Counted from the stretch's first letter, positions 25,201 to 31,555 are shown. The stretch is 64,000 nucleotides of DNA from Mycolicibacterium grossiae (GCF_008329645.1 NZ_CP043474.1:3348001-3412000); one strand, 5' to 3'. Made by a program: numbers and translations. Notes: generated by a model from the letters alone, not told the origin.

Positions 25201-26579
25201 TCTACGCCGGCCGAGGCGCCGGCACGATCTTCGCCGAGGAGGAAACCGGAGGGGAGGCGTACATTCCGCTCGCGCTGTCGAAGCGCAACCGGTCTCGCCG
25301 CATCCTTGCCGAGGTGGCGCGGCTGTTCGGCATGAACGTCATGGCCGACGGCGGCATCAGCCTCGACACCCTGAAGCAGTACGCGTCGCAGCTCTCCGGA
25401 GGCACCTACGTCCGCGGCGGCCCGGCCGGCCCGACGGGCACGGATTGCTCGGGTGCTCAGGCGTGGATGGCCAACCTGTTGACGGGTGGCTCGGGCCGGT
25501 TCTCCACAGCAGATGAGGCGCAGGCGTTGTCGTCCCGCGGTTTCATCCAAGGTGATCCGCCCCCTGGTGTGGCGGCTTATTGGATCGGCTGGAAGAACGG
25601 CGGGCCGGGCGGAGGGCATACCGCGGGCACGATCGTGGATCCCAACGGCGGCAGCGTGAACGTGGAGATGGGTGGAGCGAACGGCGGCGGTGCGTACGGC
25701 GGGTCTGCAGCGGGCGCATCGAGTTTCCCCAACCGGGCGTGGATCCAGGTTGCCGGCGGAGAAGACCCTGACGCGGTGTCGAACTTCTCCGGTGGATCCT
25801 CGGCAGCGGTTCAGTCCGCGTCAGCTCGGGTGACTTCTGCCAAGGCCTCCGTCACGTCAGCGCAGGCAAGCCTCGATCAAGCCAATGCGGCCGTGAACGA
25901 AGCGAAGGCGACTGGGAAGTCGGCTGACAAGATCGCCGCCGCAGAGAAGCGCCGTGATGCTGCACAGCAGCGCCTCGACGCCGCGACCGAACGTCAGACG
26001 GCCGCCGAGACCAAGCTCGCCGAAGTGAAGGACAAAGCCGCCAGTGGCACCGATAAGGGCAGCGGCACCAATGACTTCTCGACTCTCGGTTCGTCTTTGG
26101 CGTCCGGATTCTTTGAAACGATTGGCCTGCCGGGCTTCAACAACCTTCTCGAGAACCCCACCGTCAAGTCGTTGTTTGGCGGACTGAACTACGGGCTCGG
26201 ACTGCTCGCCGGGCCGCAGGACGACACCTCCACCGGGGGTTCGGCGGGAGGCGGCGGCGACCTCATCGGCTCACTGCTTTCTGGCATCGCCCCGGGCCTG
26301 TCCAACATTGGCCCCAGCTTGACGAACGCCGAGGCCGGCGTGCAAGCCAGTCGCACGCCGGTTGCCGATCCCAACGTGACCTCGGCGTCGCCGAAGGTGC
26401 TCCCGCAGACGGTCAACCTGCCCGACGGCGTCCACGTCGGCAGCGGCGCACCGGCCGGGCCGATCGTCGAGGTCAACGGCAACCTCGGTGTGGACCCCCG
26501 AGACTTCACGAACCGTGTGCATGCCGCCTACAACGCCGCCTGGCGGGGAAGCGGCATGGACGCCTTCCGCCCAGCCTAA
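22281..26579 (+). CDS. Phage tail tape measure protein with embedded peptidase-like domain
   Basis: A 1432-residue tape measure protein starting at GTG 22281 behind AGGAGGT. The TP901-like core occupies about residues 40-330 (ATVGAGIVDQFKQVMSVG, then repeated ALATFGLKGTQAGHVADLLANGTNNA-type blocks). Hydrophobic helices around 420-640 probably form the membrane-inserting part. Near 1050-1160 is an NlpC/P60-like cysteine peptidase-type module with GTDCSGAQAWMANLL (Cys about 1056) and GGHTAGTI (His about 1111), which could cut peptidoglycan during infection. A charged coiled coil spans about 1173-1255. At roughly 0.15 nm per residue the tail would be about 210 nm. Confidence 0.9.
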   Translation: MPELAVAWVTLAASTRGMEGDIRRAFDRADKSAKINPKVDTSRLSAQASKAGKDFGDRFSGAAKTAMATLAAATVGAGIVDQFKQVMSVGMDWTNAMNTLGAVTGATTQQLSAAGAAARQLGNDVSLPATSANDAITAMTELAKGGLNLQDSMDGAKGSLQLAAAAQIDAGKAAEIQANALATFGLKGTQAGHVADLLANGTNNATGSAQDMAYALQAGSAVASGMAISVDDTITALSLLAKNAITGSDSGTLLKSALLALQSPSDQAAGALDTLGVKAYDAQGNFVGLPTIFGQLADAQKRLTPEMYQYATSTAFGSDAARLAAIAGREGSAGFEAMFRSVTKVGGASEVAAAKTKGLPGAWERVKNAVESLQLSTYDQLEGPTTRLLDGMSGALSGIPDKASAAWRALTLNPTIRNTWADTVDVFKVLGGVAADAGPSVLEIVKSLGTASATLGVGTWQLFVAALEAAAGILDALSPVLGGVASLMRDNQAAVTAAAAAWLAFKTVPDLLGRVRGAAEPTSAAFSSFTERLQAVRTGISDFGSAYRDSVKWMQQSNPTTSTAARALFGMGSTAQTASAHLRVLAVNAGAVATGGLNLIKSAAGGLMGALGGPWGVAIMGATTAIGLLGQAHAEAERKARDQRVAEQELQTTLDSATGIVTKATREAVAKRFTTDDGNGPTVIQRAQSLGIDTGAVIDASTGTGDPRALDYIRQQASERGVDAGLRGINAVGSGGQQINYRSIQKYMADAGVTSEQLNAALLRQGTAWDDVSAKLAKMPQAANGTGISLQKIVDLMPDANESFITLAQAVEQQRSQLGNATSAQQDYLTSLNGTWQATQEGVNRFKDLGASIVAVPDNKTVVVDSLTTEAEQKVTALGYTVERLPNGQVKVTAETDDAKARIAALVEQVNKPVDMPVQLRILNREALNLPTRTVDAPVVVPDGAGPRSSYAHGAIAMAGGGLRQITKPRDADIYAGRGAGTIFAEEETGGEAYIPLALSKRNRSRRILAEVARLFGMNVMADGGISLDTLKQYASQLSGGTYVRGGPAGPTGTDCSGAQAWMANLLTGGSGRFSTADEAQALSSRGFIQGDPPPGVAAYWIGWKNGGPGGGHTAGTIVDPNGGSVNVEMGGANGGGAYGGSAAGASSFPNRAWIQVAGGEDPDAVSNFSGGSSAAVQSASARVTSAKASVTSAQASLDQANAAVNEAKATGKSADKIAAAEKRRDAAQQRLDAATERQTAAETKLAEVKDKAASGTDKGSGTNDFSTLGSSLASGFFETIGLPGFNNLLENPTVKSLFGGLNYGLGLLAGPQDDTSTGGSAGGGGDLIGSLLSGIAPGLSNIGPSLTNAEAGVQASRTPVADPNVTSASPKVLPQTVNLPDGVHVGSGAPAGPIVEVNGNLGVDPRDFTNRVHAAYNAAWRGSGMDAFRPA

Positions 26580-26614
26580 GAATCAAGATCACTCAACCAA
26601 GGAGGAACACTGAA

Positions 26615-26992
26615 ATGGCAGAAACGAAGACCTCGAAGCCGGAAGTAAAGCGCGATCCCAAGCCCGGCGATGTGGATTACGACTGGTCGCCGCACTACGA
26701 CACCGACGACCTGTACCGGCACACCCTGCCCAACGGTCAGGTGATCGCCTTGCGAACCTTTGGCTCGATCTACAGCAAGTCGTGGCTGTACAAGCTGCGC
26801 AACGCTCAGACCGACACCGACGTTCAGTTCGCGGCGATCGACCGCGCGGCGTGCCCTCTGGCGCAGACGATCCTCGAATCGGTCGACGCACCCATCGGCG
26901 GGTCGGATCCCCTGGACGCGCTCTGGGAGGCGTGGTCGAAGGCCGGCACCAGCCACGGCGAGGGTGGCGACGGGCTGTCACTCCCAAACTGA
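26615..26992 (+). CDS. Tail assembly chaperone, short form (G-like)
   Basis: A 125-residue protein with an acidic N-terminus, RHTLPNGQVIALRTFGSIYSKSWLYKLRNAQ, and a C-terminal DALWEAWSKAGTS. This is the general form of the G chaperone of siphophages. It starts at ATG 26615 with GGAGGAAC just before it. The codons at its end are CTC CCA AAC TGA, so the slippery heptamer CCCAAAC directly precedes the stop. Most ribosomes should end here and make the short form. Confidence 0.75.
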   Translation: MAETKTSKPEVKRDPKPGDVDYDWSPHYDTDDLYRHTLPNGQVIALRTFGSIYSKSWLYKLRNAQTDTDVQFAAIDRAACPLAQTILESVDAPIGGSDPLDALWEAWSKAGTSHGEGGDGLSLPN

Positions 26993-27384
26993 TCTGGCTG
27001 GTGCACCAGGCCACCGGCGACCTAGCGGATGCCATCGACCGTGACCTGTTCAACGCCGGCCGACACTTCGATGATCTTGGTTGGCGCGGGTTGTGGGCCT
27101 ACGTGACCCGTGCCCAGCCCGGAACGGCCATTAACCATCAGTTGACCGAAGGGTGGAACCAAGCGGAGCACTCGATGGCCAACGTCGTCGACATCGTGAA
27201 TCAACTGCTTTGGCGGTACAACGCCGTGCACTTCGAGCGGGGGTCTGAGGTGCCCTACCCGGAACCCGTGTGGCGGCCAGGGGACGACCCGGTCGAGGTT
27301 GAGGTGAAGACCGCACTCACGTGGGAGGAAGTGTTCACGCCGGAGCTGAAAGCTCTGCTGCGCAACGAGGAGCGGCCCGCCTAG
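26615..27384 (+). CDS. Tail assembly chaperone, -1 frameshift long form (GT-like)
   Basis: A programmed -1 slip at 26983-26989 would join the 125 residues of the short form to 131 residues read in the second frame, giving about 256 residues. The second frame has no convincing start of its own. It continues LIWLVHQATGDLADAIDRDLFNAGRHFDDLGWRGLWAYVTRA...VDIVNQLLWRYNAVHFERG...EPVWRPGDDP, the usual GT C-terminal pattern. The long form is needed in small amounts to fold and load the tape measure protein. The final bases overlap the stop of the convergent lipoprotein gene. Confidence 0.75.
26983..26989 (+). other. Programmed -1 ribosomal frameshift site CCCAAAC
   Basis: The heptamer reads C CCA AAC in the zero frame (an X XXY YYZ site), followed immediately by TGA. 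After slipping one base back, translation continues with CTG ATC TGG in the second chaperone frame. Confidence 0.8.
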
Positions 27385-27848
27385 TGCGGGCTGGGGACCA
27401 CCGCGTACAGCTTCGCAAGCCCAGCGGTCGTGCGCTCACCCAAGACGTTGCCGCTGACGTAATCAGTCAACCGGGTGGTGCAGGTTCCGCGCGTTGGGGC
27501 TGTCGTCACCGCGAGGTTGGAGTCGGGGAACCCGACGTCGGTAGAGAAGTTCTCCGAGACGGTGGCAACGCCGCCCGCGGCACGGGTAGTCGGATTCTTC
27601 CCAACGAGACGATGAATTTCCGGTCCCGTTCCGTAGGCAATCGTCACGTTGGCGACGCCATCCTCTTCGCAGTCGACGCCGACGACGATGCTGGCATCCT
27701 TTCCGCCCGTCGCCGTGGGGGTTGCTGGCGCCGAGGACGAATCCGCAACGGGGTTCGACCCCCCACCGCAAGCGGTCAACAACAACGTTGCAGCGACCAA
27801 CGCTGCCCCCACCCCACGCGTCACAAAGGCAAGGGTAAACCGGACCAT
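27381..27848 (-). CDS. Prophage-encoded lipoprotein
   Basis: A 155-residue exported protein: basic start, hydrophobic stretch and the lipobox LLTAC with Cys at about residue 27, followed by a Ser/Thr/Pro linker (NPVADSSSAPATPTATGG). The mature part holds two more cysteines (GVDCEEDG and RGTCTTRL) and reads like a small beta-sandwich (ASIVVGVDCEEDGVANVTIAYGTG). It lies opposite to the tail genes and overlaps their last four bases. A cargo (moron) gene altering the lysogen surface, for example superinfection exclusion, is a reasonable guess. Its start is six bases after the stop of the 88-residue gene. Confidence 0.7.
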   Translation of the reverse strand: MVRFTLAFVTRGVGAALVAATLLLTACGGGSNPVADSSSAPATPTATGGKDASIVVGVDCEEDGVANVTIAYGTGPEIHRLVGKNPTTRAAGGVATVSENFSTDVGFPDSNLAVTTAPTRGTCTTRLTDYVSGNVLGERTTAGLAKLYAVVPSPH

Positions 27849-27854
27849 CGACCG

Positions 27855-28121
27855 CTAGAGGCGGTTCGCCTGTGATCGCCGCTCGACAGACCCGCTGAAC
27901 TTCCAGAATGCCTTCTCGCGCGCCAAACGGTGCGCCTCGCGATAGTTCGCGGCAGTCAGCCACCGATCGCGATCGCCGTCGACGAACAGGTCGTACGCGG
28001 CGAGCCAGCCGTCCCCGTCCTCGATGAGCATGTCGGCTGCGGTCATCTGCCTGGCTGTGAGGACCGCGGCATGTTCCCGAAGAAGAGCACCTGCCCACCG
28101 CGCTGCCTCCACGACATTCAC
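27855..28121 (-). CDS. Small prophage hypothetical protein upstream of the lipoprotein
   Basis: An 88-residue helical protein (VVEAARWAGALLREHAAVLTARQMTAADMLIEDGDGWLAAYDLFVDGDRDRWLTAANYREAHRLAREKAFWKF). It has no signal peptide. It starts just downstream of a terminator hairpin and therefore probably has its own promoter in 28122-28164. With the lipoprotein six bases on, it makes a two-gene unit. Function unknown. Confidence 0.5.
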   Translation of the reverse strand: MNVVEAARWAGALLREHAAVLTARQMTAADMLIEDGDGWLAAYDLFVDGDRDRWLTAANYREAHRLAREKAFWKFSGSVERRSQANRL

Positions 28122-28164
28122 TCTAGATCCACTGACAAGACCTTTTTGCTGGCACCAACGAAAA

Positions 28165-28198
28165 GGTCCGGTAAACGAGACTTCTCGCTTACCGGACC
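28165..28198 (-). terminator. Rho-independent terminator of the five-gene attR-proximal operon
   Basis: GGTCCGGTAAACGAG pairs with 28184-28198 (15 bp, one mismatch) around ACTT. Reading the minus strand the stem is followed by TTTT, and it sits 11 bases after the stop of the last operon gene at 28209. It separates the operon from the 88-residue/lipoprotein pair. Confidence 0.85.
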
Positions 28199-28208
28199 CC
28201 TTCGATAC

Positions 28209-28790
28209 CTAGGACGCCGCGGGCTCCACCACTAGCAGCGCCACCAGCGCGGCCGCCTGCTCGGCGCTCAGGCAGACGAACGACTTCTCCCGCCCATCGA
28301 CGTGGATGGCCAGGAATCGCTGGCCGTCGTAGTCGGGCATATCCGGCTCGAACGGCCGGCACTCGACCTCGATGCGGCCCTCGGATTCGTCGGCGACGAG
28401 CACGCGCTTTCGTAGAGTGAGTGCCACTCTCTCTACTTCAGCCATGGTGTCGACGTCGCCGGCCGCGCGCAGCAGCGCCACCGCCAACTCACGGGCCTCG
28501 TGGCGAGTCAGGTCGAAGCACTGCACCTGCTGCCCGTGCTGGTCGATTCGGTCGACGTACACCTCGCTCGTCGGCTCGACGTGAACTCTGGTGGCACCGG
28601 AGTTCCTGTCGACGATCTCCTGCATTGCCCATCCGCCGACGACAACCGCACCGACCTGGTGACGCTGCCCATACAGCAGCCGGTGCGGACCCTCCTCGTC
28701 GTCCCAGCCGGACCACCCATCGGTCGACACCGCGCCAAGCGGCAACGGGTCCGCTAGTCCCGAACTCGGGATCACCTTCGAATCGGTCAC
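28209..28790 (-). CDS. Prophage operon gene 5, hypothetical
   Basis: A 193-residue soluble protein, the last of five ATGA-coupled genes. It contains beta-type segments (GATRVHVEPTSEVYVDRIDQHG; GQRFLAIHVDGREKSFVCL). Each is followed by a short helix, LTRHEARELAVALLRAAGDV and LSAEQAAALVALLV, the same helix pattern as its neighbours, so it may be a duplicated version of their unit. No EWC motif is present. The terminator follows directly. Function unknown. Confidence 0.6.
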   Translation of the reverse strand: MTDSKVIPSSGLADPLPLGAVSTDGWSGWDDEEGPHRLLYGQRHQVGAVVVGGWAMQEIVDRNSGATRVHVEPTSEVYVDRIDQHGQQVQCFDLTRHEARELAVALLRAAGDVDTMAEVERVALTLRKRVLVADESEGRIEVECRPFEPDMPDYDGQRFLAIHVDGREKSFVCLSAEQAAALVALLVVEPAAS

Positions 28791-29158
28791 TGGGCCGCCC
28801 CCATTCGCGTAGCGACAGCGAGCACCTTGTCACGGTCCAAGCCGGTACCGACGAGCCCCTGATCGATCAGCCGGCCGAGCAGATCATGCAGGACGATCGC
28901 CTCGTCTAATCGCATGTCCATCGACGCCTCGACGTTCGTCGTCGACGCCAAGAGGTAGACGTGCGGCGCGACCTCCAACCCCTCCTCCAACCACAGCCCA
29001 ACCCCTACGAACGGCAGGCGGTCGTCGTCGAACCGGTACTGCATGTCGTGGGTGGCGCTGACCTTGACCGTCTCGGAGAAGTGCTCGGTCAACGCCTCGG
29101 GGTGCCCGTCCAGGGTGCTGTTGCACCACTCGAAACGGCATTTGTGCTTCTCGGTCAT
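28787..29158 (-). CDS. Prophage operon gene 4, EWC-motif protein
   Basis: A 123-residue protein beginning TEKHKCRFEWCNSTLDGH, a Cys/His cluster that could bind zinc, then FSETVKVSATHDMQYRF, a beta-rich centre, and a final helix RLDEAIVLHDLLGRLIDQGL. The N-terminal EWC and the closing helix are shared with genes 2 and 3 of the operon. The layout resembles actinobacterial DUF6907-type proteins, with low certainty. It overlaps both neighbours by ATGA. Confidence 0.6.
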   Translation of the reverse strand: MTEKHKCRFEWCNSTLDGHPEALTEHFSETVKVSATHDMQYRFDDDRLPFVGVGLWLEEGLEVAPHVYLLASTTNVEASMDMRLDEAIVLHDLLGRLIDQGLVGTGLDRDKVLAVATRMGAAQ

Positions 29159-29517
29159 CGGGCACCGCCTAGCTCCGCCAGGACGGCTTTCAACTTTGCG
29201 CGCAACTGGTGCACTTCAGCGACGGTCAGATGCAACTCGTCGTCCAGGTACCGGTAATCGTTGTCGCTCGGCCGGTACAGGTGCAGCTTCACCCGTTCGA
29301 CCCGGCCAACCTCGGGCCGGTAGGCATAGACGCCGATCTTCGGGCAGTCGCCACGGAAAGCCTCCACCATCGAGGACGCGTCGTGCGGATACCCATCCTC
29401 GAGCGTCAACGCGACCTGATGGTGTCCCGGCCCCCAGCACGCCGGGTCGCTGCCGTGGTCGGGTCCTTCGACCGTGCACCATTCCGTGCAAGCGTGGCGG
29501 CTCATGTCGATTGTCAT
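29155..29517 (-). CDS. Prophage operon gene 3, EWC-motif protein
   Basis: A 120-residue protein beginning DMSRHACTEWCTVEGPDHGSDPACWGPGHHQVAL: three cysteines and several histidines in the first 35 residues, a likely metal site. A beta-rich middle (IGVYAYRPEVGRVERVKLHLYRP) is followed by the helix LTVAEVHQLRAKLKAVLAEL. I chose ATG 29517, which overlaps the stop of gene 2 as ATGA, rather than the GTG at 29526. It resembles DUF6907-type proteins of actinobacterial mobile elements. Confidence 0.6.
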   Translation of the reverse strand: MTIDMSRHACTEWCTVEGPDHGSDPACWGPGHHQVALTLEDGYPHDASSMVEAFRGDCPKIGVYAYRPEVGRVERVKLHLYRPSDNDYRYLDDELHLTVAEVHQLRAKLKAVLAELGGAR

Positions 29518-29879
29518 CGCGTCCACACCTCCACCTCGTTGGCGGCGAGCTGCAGGGCAAGCGCCAACGCGGTCAGCTCCGCCGCTGCGGCCTGCACCTT
29601 CGCGGCCAGCAACCGCGCCTCGTCAGGTAGCAGTTGGTGGTCCTCATGGTGGTCGAAGTCGATGTGCACGTCGAGGTGCGTGATCACCCGCTGCCACTCA
29701 ACGCTGCCGTCCTCATTTTGGATGCAGGTGGCCTCGGCGAAGCTCTCCTCGTACCCGTAGTGCCGAGTCTTGCCGCGGCGCTCACCGCGGATCGTGCGCC
29801 ACGCGCCGTCCTCGGTACCGACGTCGCACCACTCGCTGAACGTCACCGCGTTGCGTAGTGCTGGCAGAGTGCCGGTCAT
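29514..29879 (-). CDS. Prophage operon gene 2, EWC-motif protein
   Basis: A 121-residue protein with TFSEWCDVGTEDG near the start, a basic GERRGKTRHYGYEESFAEA segment, then WQRVITHLDVHIDFDHHEDHQLLPDEARLLAAKVQAAAAEL. The His/Asp-rich run HIDFDHHEDH is unusual and could bind metal. The final helix matches the operon pattern. The ATG at 29879 overlaps the stop of gene 1. Function unknown. Confidence 0.6.
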   Translation of the reverse strand: MTGTLPALRNAVTFSEWCDVGTEDGAWRTIRGERRGKTRHYGYEESFAEATCIQNEDGSVEWQRVITHLDVHIDFDHHEDHQLLPDEARLLAAKVQAAAAELTALALALQLAANEVEVWTR

Positions 29880-30202
29880 CGCTGCCACCCCTCGATCATC
29901 TCGACCGTCGTGAGGATTTGGCGGGCGAAGGTGCGCGCCTCCTCGAGGCTCATACCGACGCTGTCGGGCGCCTCGTCCGACAAGTAGACCCGTGGCGGGT
30001 CCTCCTGGCCCGCGATCGAGCCGTCGGGCCGCTGCACGGCTGACCCGTAGACGCGAGATGCCGCCGTCTCGAGGTCGGGGGTGTAGATGACGCGGTACTC
30101 GTAGTCGTAGTCCCACCAGGCCGCCGGGCTGGCTTCGGCGCCGGGCGGTAGCGGCACGTTGGGTGCGTCGAGATCGACTGCGCAGTGTGGTTCGACGGTC
30201 AT
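29876..30202 (-). CDS. Prophage operon gene 1, next to attR
   Basis: A 108-residue acidic protein (AAWWDYDYEYRVIYTPDLETAASRVYG, then PPRVYLSDEAPDSVGMSLEEARTFARQILTTVEMI). It ends with the helix pattern L-x2-EA-x2-A-x2-L seen in all five genes. ATG 30202 has GAGGGG at a good distance. Only 40 bases separate it from the attR core, so its promoter must lie in or across the attachment site. Function unknown. Confidence 0.6.
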   Translation of the reverse strand: MTVEPHCAVDLDAPNVPLPPGAEASPAAWWDYDYEYRVIYTPDLETAASRVYGSAVQRPDGSIAGQEDPPRVYLSDEAPDSVGMSLEEARTFARQILTTVEMIEGWQR

Positions 30203-30242
30203 AGCTGATCCCCTCTAGGTAGGCGACTTCGGCGTTCTTGTA

Positions 30243-30256
30243 GTCGCGTGGACGCT
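30243..30256. repeat. attR core of the serine-integrase element
   Basis: GTCGCGTGGACGCT, identical to 13230-13243. Element sequence lies to the left; the yifB 3' fragment continues in frame to the right. Confidence 0.85.
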
Positions 30257-30338
30257 CGCCGACCTCGCCGGGCTCACCGCACCGGGTCTCGACCAGGTGT
30301 GCACCGCGCTGAACTTCCGGGACGGGGGTGCGTCGTGA
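30243..30338 (+). pseudogene. yifB: Severed 3' end of yifB
   Basis: From the attR core the frame reads VAWTLADLAGLTAPGLDQV then CTALNFRDGGAS and a TGA, the normal C-terminus of YifB/ComM proteins. It joins exactly to residue 472 of the upstream part. The TGA overlaps the GTG of dprA by four bases, preserving the native coupling on this side only. Confidence 0.92.
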
Positions 30339-31462
30339 ACGCCGACGACCGTGCCCGGGCCTGGGCGTACCTGTCCCGGGTGGCCGAACCTCCCTGCGCC
30401 GAACTGGCCGACCTGGTGGCGGAGGTCGGACCGGTCGAGGCCGCGGACCGGGTCCGCGCCGGAGCGGTGAACGCCGCACTGCTGCGGGCGACCGAGGCCC
30501 GGCGCCACCTCGACCACGTCGAGCGTGATCTCGACCTGCTCGCCACGCTCGGCGGGCGGCTCGTCACCACCGATGACGACGAGTGGCCGCACCTCGCGAT
30601 GACGGCGTTCGACGGGGCGCGACACCGGCCGCGCGCCATCCCGGTGGCGCCGCTCGTGCTGTGGGCGTGGGGACCGATGCGGCTCGCCGACGTCACCGAG
30701 CGGTCCTGCGCCATCGTCGGCACCCGCGCAGCGAGTGCCTACGGCGAGCACATGGCGGCCGACCTGGCGTCGGGGCTCGTCGAGCGGGACGTGGCGGTCG
30801 TGTCCGGCGGCGCCTACGGCATCGACGGCGTCGCGCACCGGGCGACGCTGGCCGGCGACGGGGTCACGGTCGCGGTGCTGGCCGGCGGCCTCGACGCGCT
30901 CTATCCCCGCGGCCACGACGCGATGCTGCGCCGCGTCGCCAAGGAGGGTCTGCTGCTCACCGAGTATCCGCCTGGTGTGGGCCCGGCGCGGTACCGGTTC
31001 CTCACCCGCAACCGGCTGGTGGCGGCGTTCGGCGGCGCGACGGTGGTCGTCGAAGCCGGGCTGCGCAGCGGCGCAGCCAGCACGGCGGCATGGGCGGACG
31101 CGCTGGGCCGCCCGGTCGGGGCCGTACCCGGCCCGGTGACGTCCTCGGCGTCCGCCGGGTGCCACGTGCTGCTGCGCAACGGCGCTCACGTGATCACCCG
31201 GGCGGCCGACGTGGTGGAGTTGGTGGGGCGCATGGGCGAACTCGCCGACGAGCCGGCGCATCCCACCGATCCGCTCGACGGGCTCGACGACGTGGCGCGT
31301 CGCGTCTACGACGCGCTGCCCGGCCGTGGCACGAAGACCGCCGACCAGATCGCCGTGACCGCGGGAATCCCCACCGAGCACGTGCTCGGACCGCTGGCGG
31401 TGCTCGAGCTCACGGGCCTGGTCACCCGTGCGCAGGGCGAGTGGCGACTGGCGCGCCGATGA
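30335..31462 (+). CDS. dprA: DNA processing protein DprA
   Basis: A 375-residue DprA/Smf protein that binds single-stranded DNA and loads RecA. The Rossmann-like core has IVGTRAASAYGEHMAADL, VSGGAYGIDGVAHRATL, and the RFLTRNRLVAAFG...VVVEAGLRSGA block. A C-terminal winged helix spans about 320-375 (TKTADQIAVTAGIPTEHVLGPLAVLELTGLV). It begins at GTG 30335 overlapping the yifB end and corresponds to Rv2896c. With yifB cut by the prophage, upstream readthrough from the yraN-yifB operon is interrupted, so dprA may now depend on element or local promoters. Confidence 0.93.
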   Translation: MNADDRARAWAYLSRVAEPPCAELADLVAEVGPVEAADRVRAGAVNAALLRATEARRHLDHVERDLDLLATLGGRLVTTDDDEWPHLAMTAFDGARHRPRAIPVAPLVLWAWGPMRLADVTERSCAIVGTRAASAYGEHMAADLASGLVERDVAVVSGGAYGIDGVAHRATLAGDGVTVAVLAGGLDALYPRGHDAMLRRVAKEGLLLTEYPPGVGPARYRFLTRNRLVAAFGGATVVVEAGLRSGAASTAAWADALGRPVGAVPGPVTSSASAGCHVLLRNGAHVITRAADVVELVGRMGELADEPAHPTDPLDGLDDVARRVYDALPGRGTKTADQIAVTAGIPTEHVLGPLAVLELTGLVTRAQGEWRLARR

Positions 31463-31555
31463 ACCGGCCGGCAACCGTAGCCGACCGGCGCTCCCCGGGC
31501 GCTCGTATAGTCGGCTGCGTCGGTCAACGACGGTGCGAGAGGCTGGGAGGCAAGC

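Larger units (their letters stand above)
13230..30256 (+). mobile_element. 17.0-kb prophage-like element integrated in yifB
   Basis: The element is bounded by the 14-bp direct repeat at 13230-13243 and 30243-30256. It carries a large serine integrase next to attL, an overlapping replication/regulatory gene block, an excisionase-like gene, an IS256-family insertion, tail genes (tape measure, G/GT chaperones) and minus-strand accessory genes near attR. Capsid, protease, portal, terminase, lysin, holin and minor-tail genes were looked for and not found, so it is defective or dependent on a helper. Excision between the two cores would recreate an intact yifB-dprA junction. Confidence 0.9.

Noticed and set aside
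26782..27384. Independent start for the second tail chaperone frame
   Set aside because: The N-terminal part of that frame upstream of the slippery site is Arg/Gly-rich shadow sequence; the fusion by frameshift explains it better.
13230..30256. tRNA gene as integration target
   Set aside because: No tRNA-like cloverleaf at either end; the site is yifB coding sequence.
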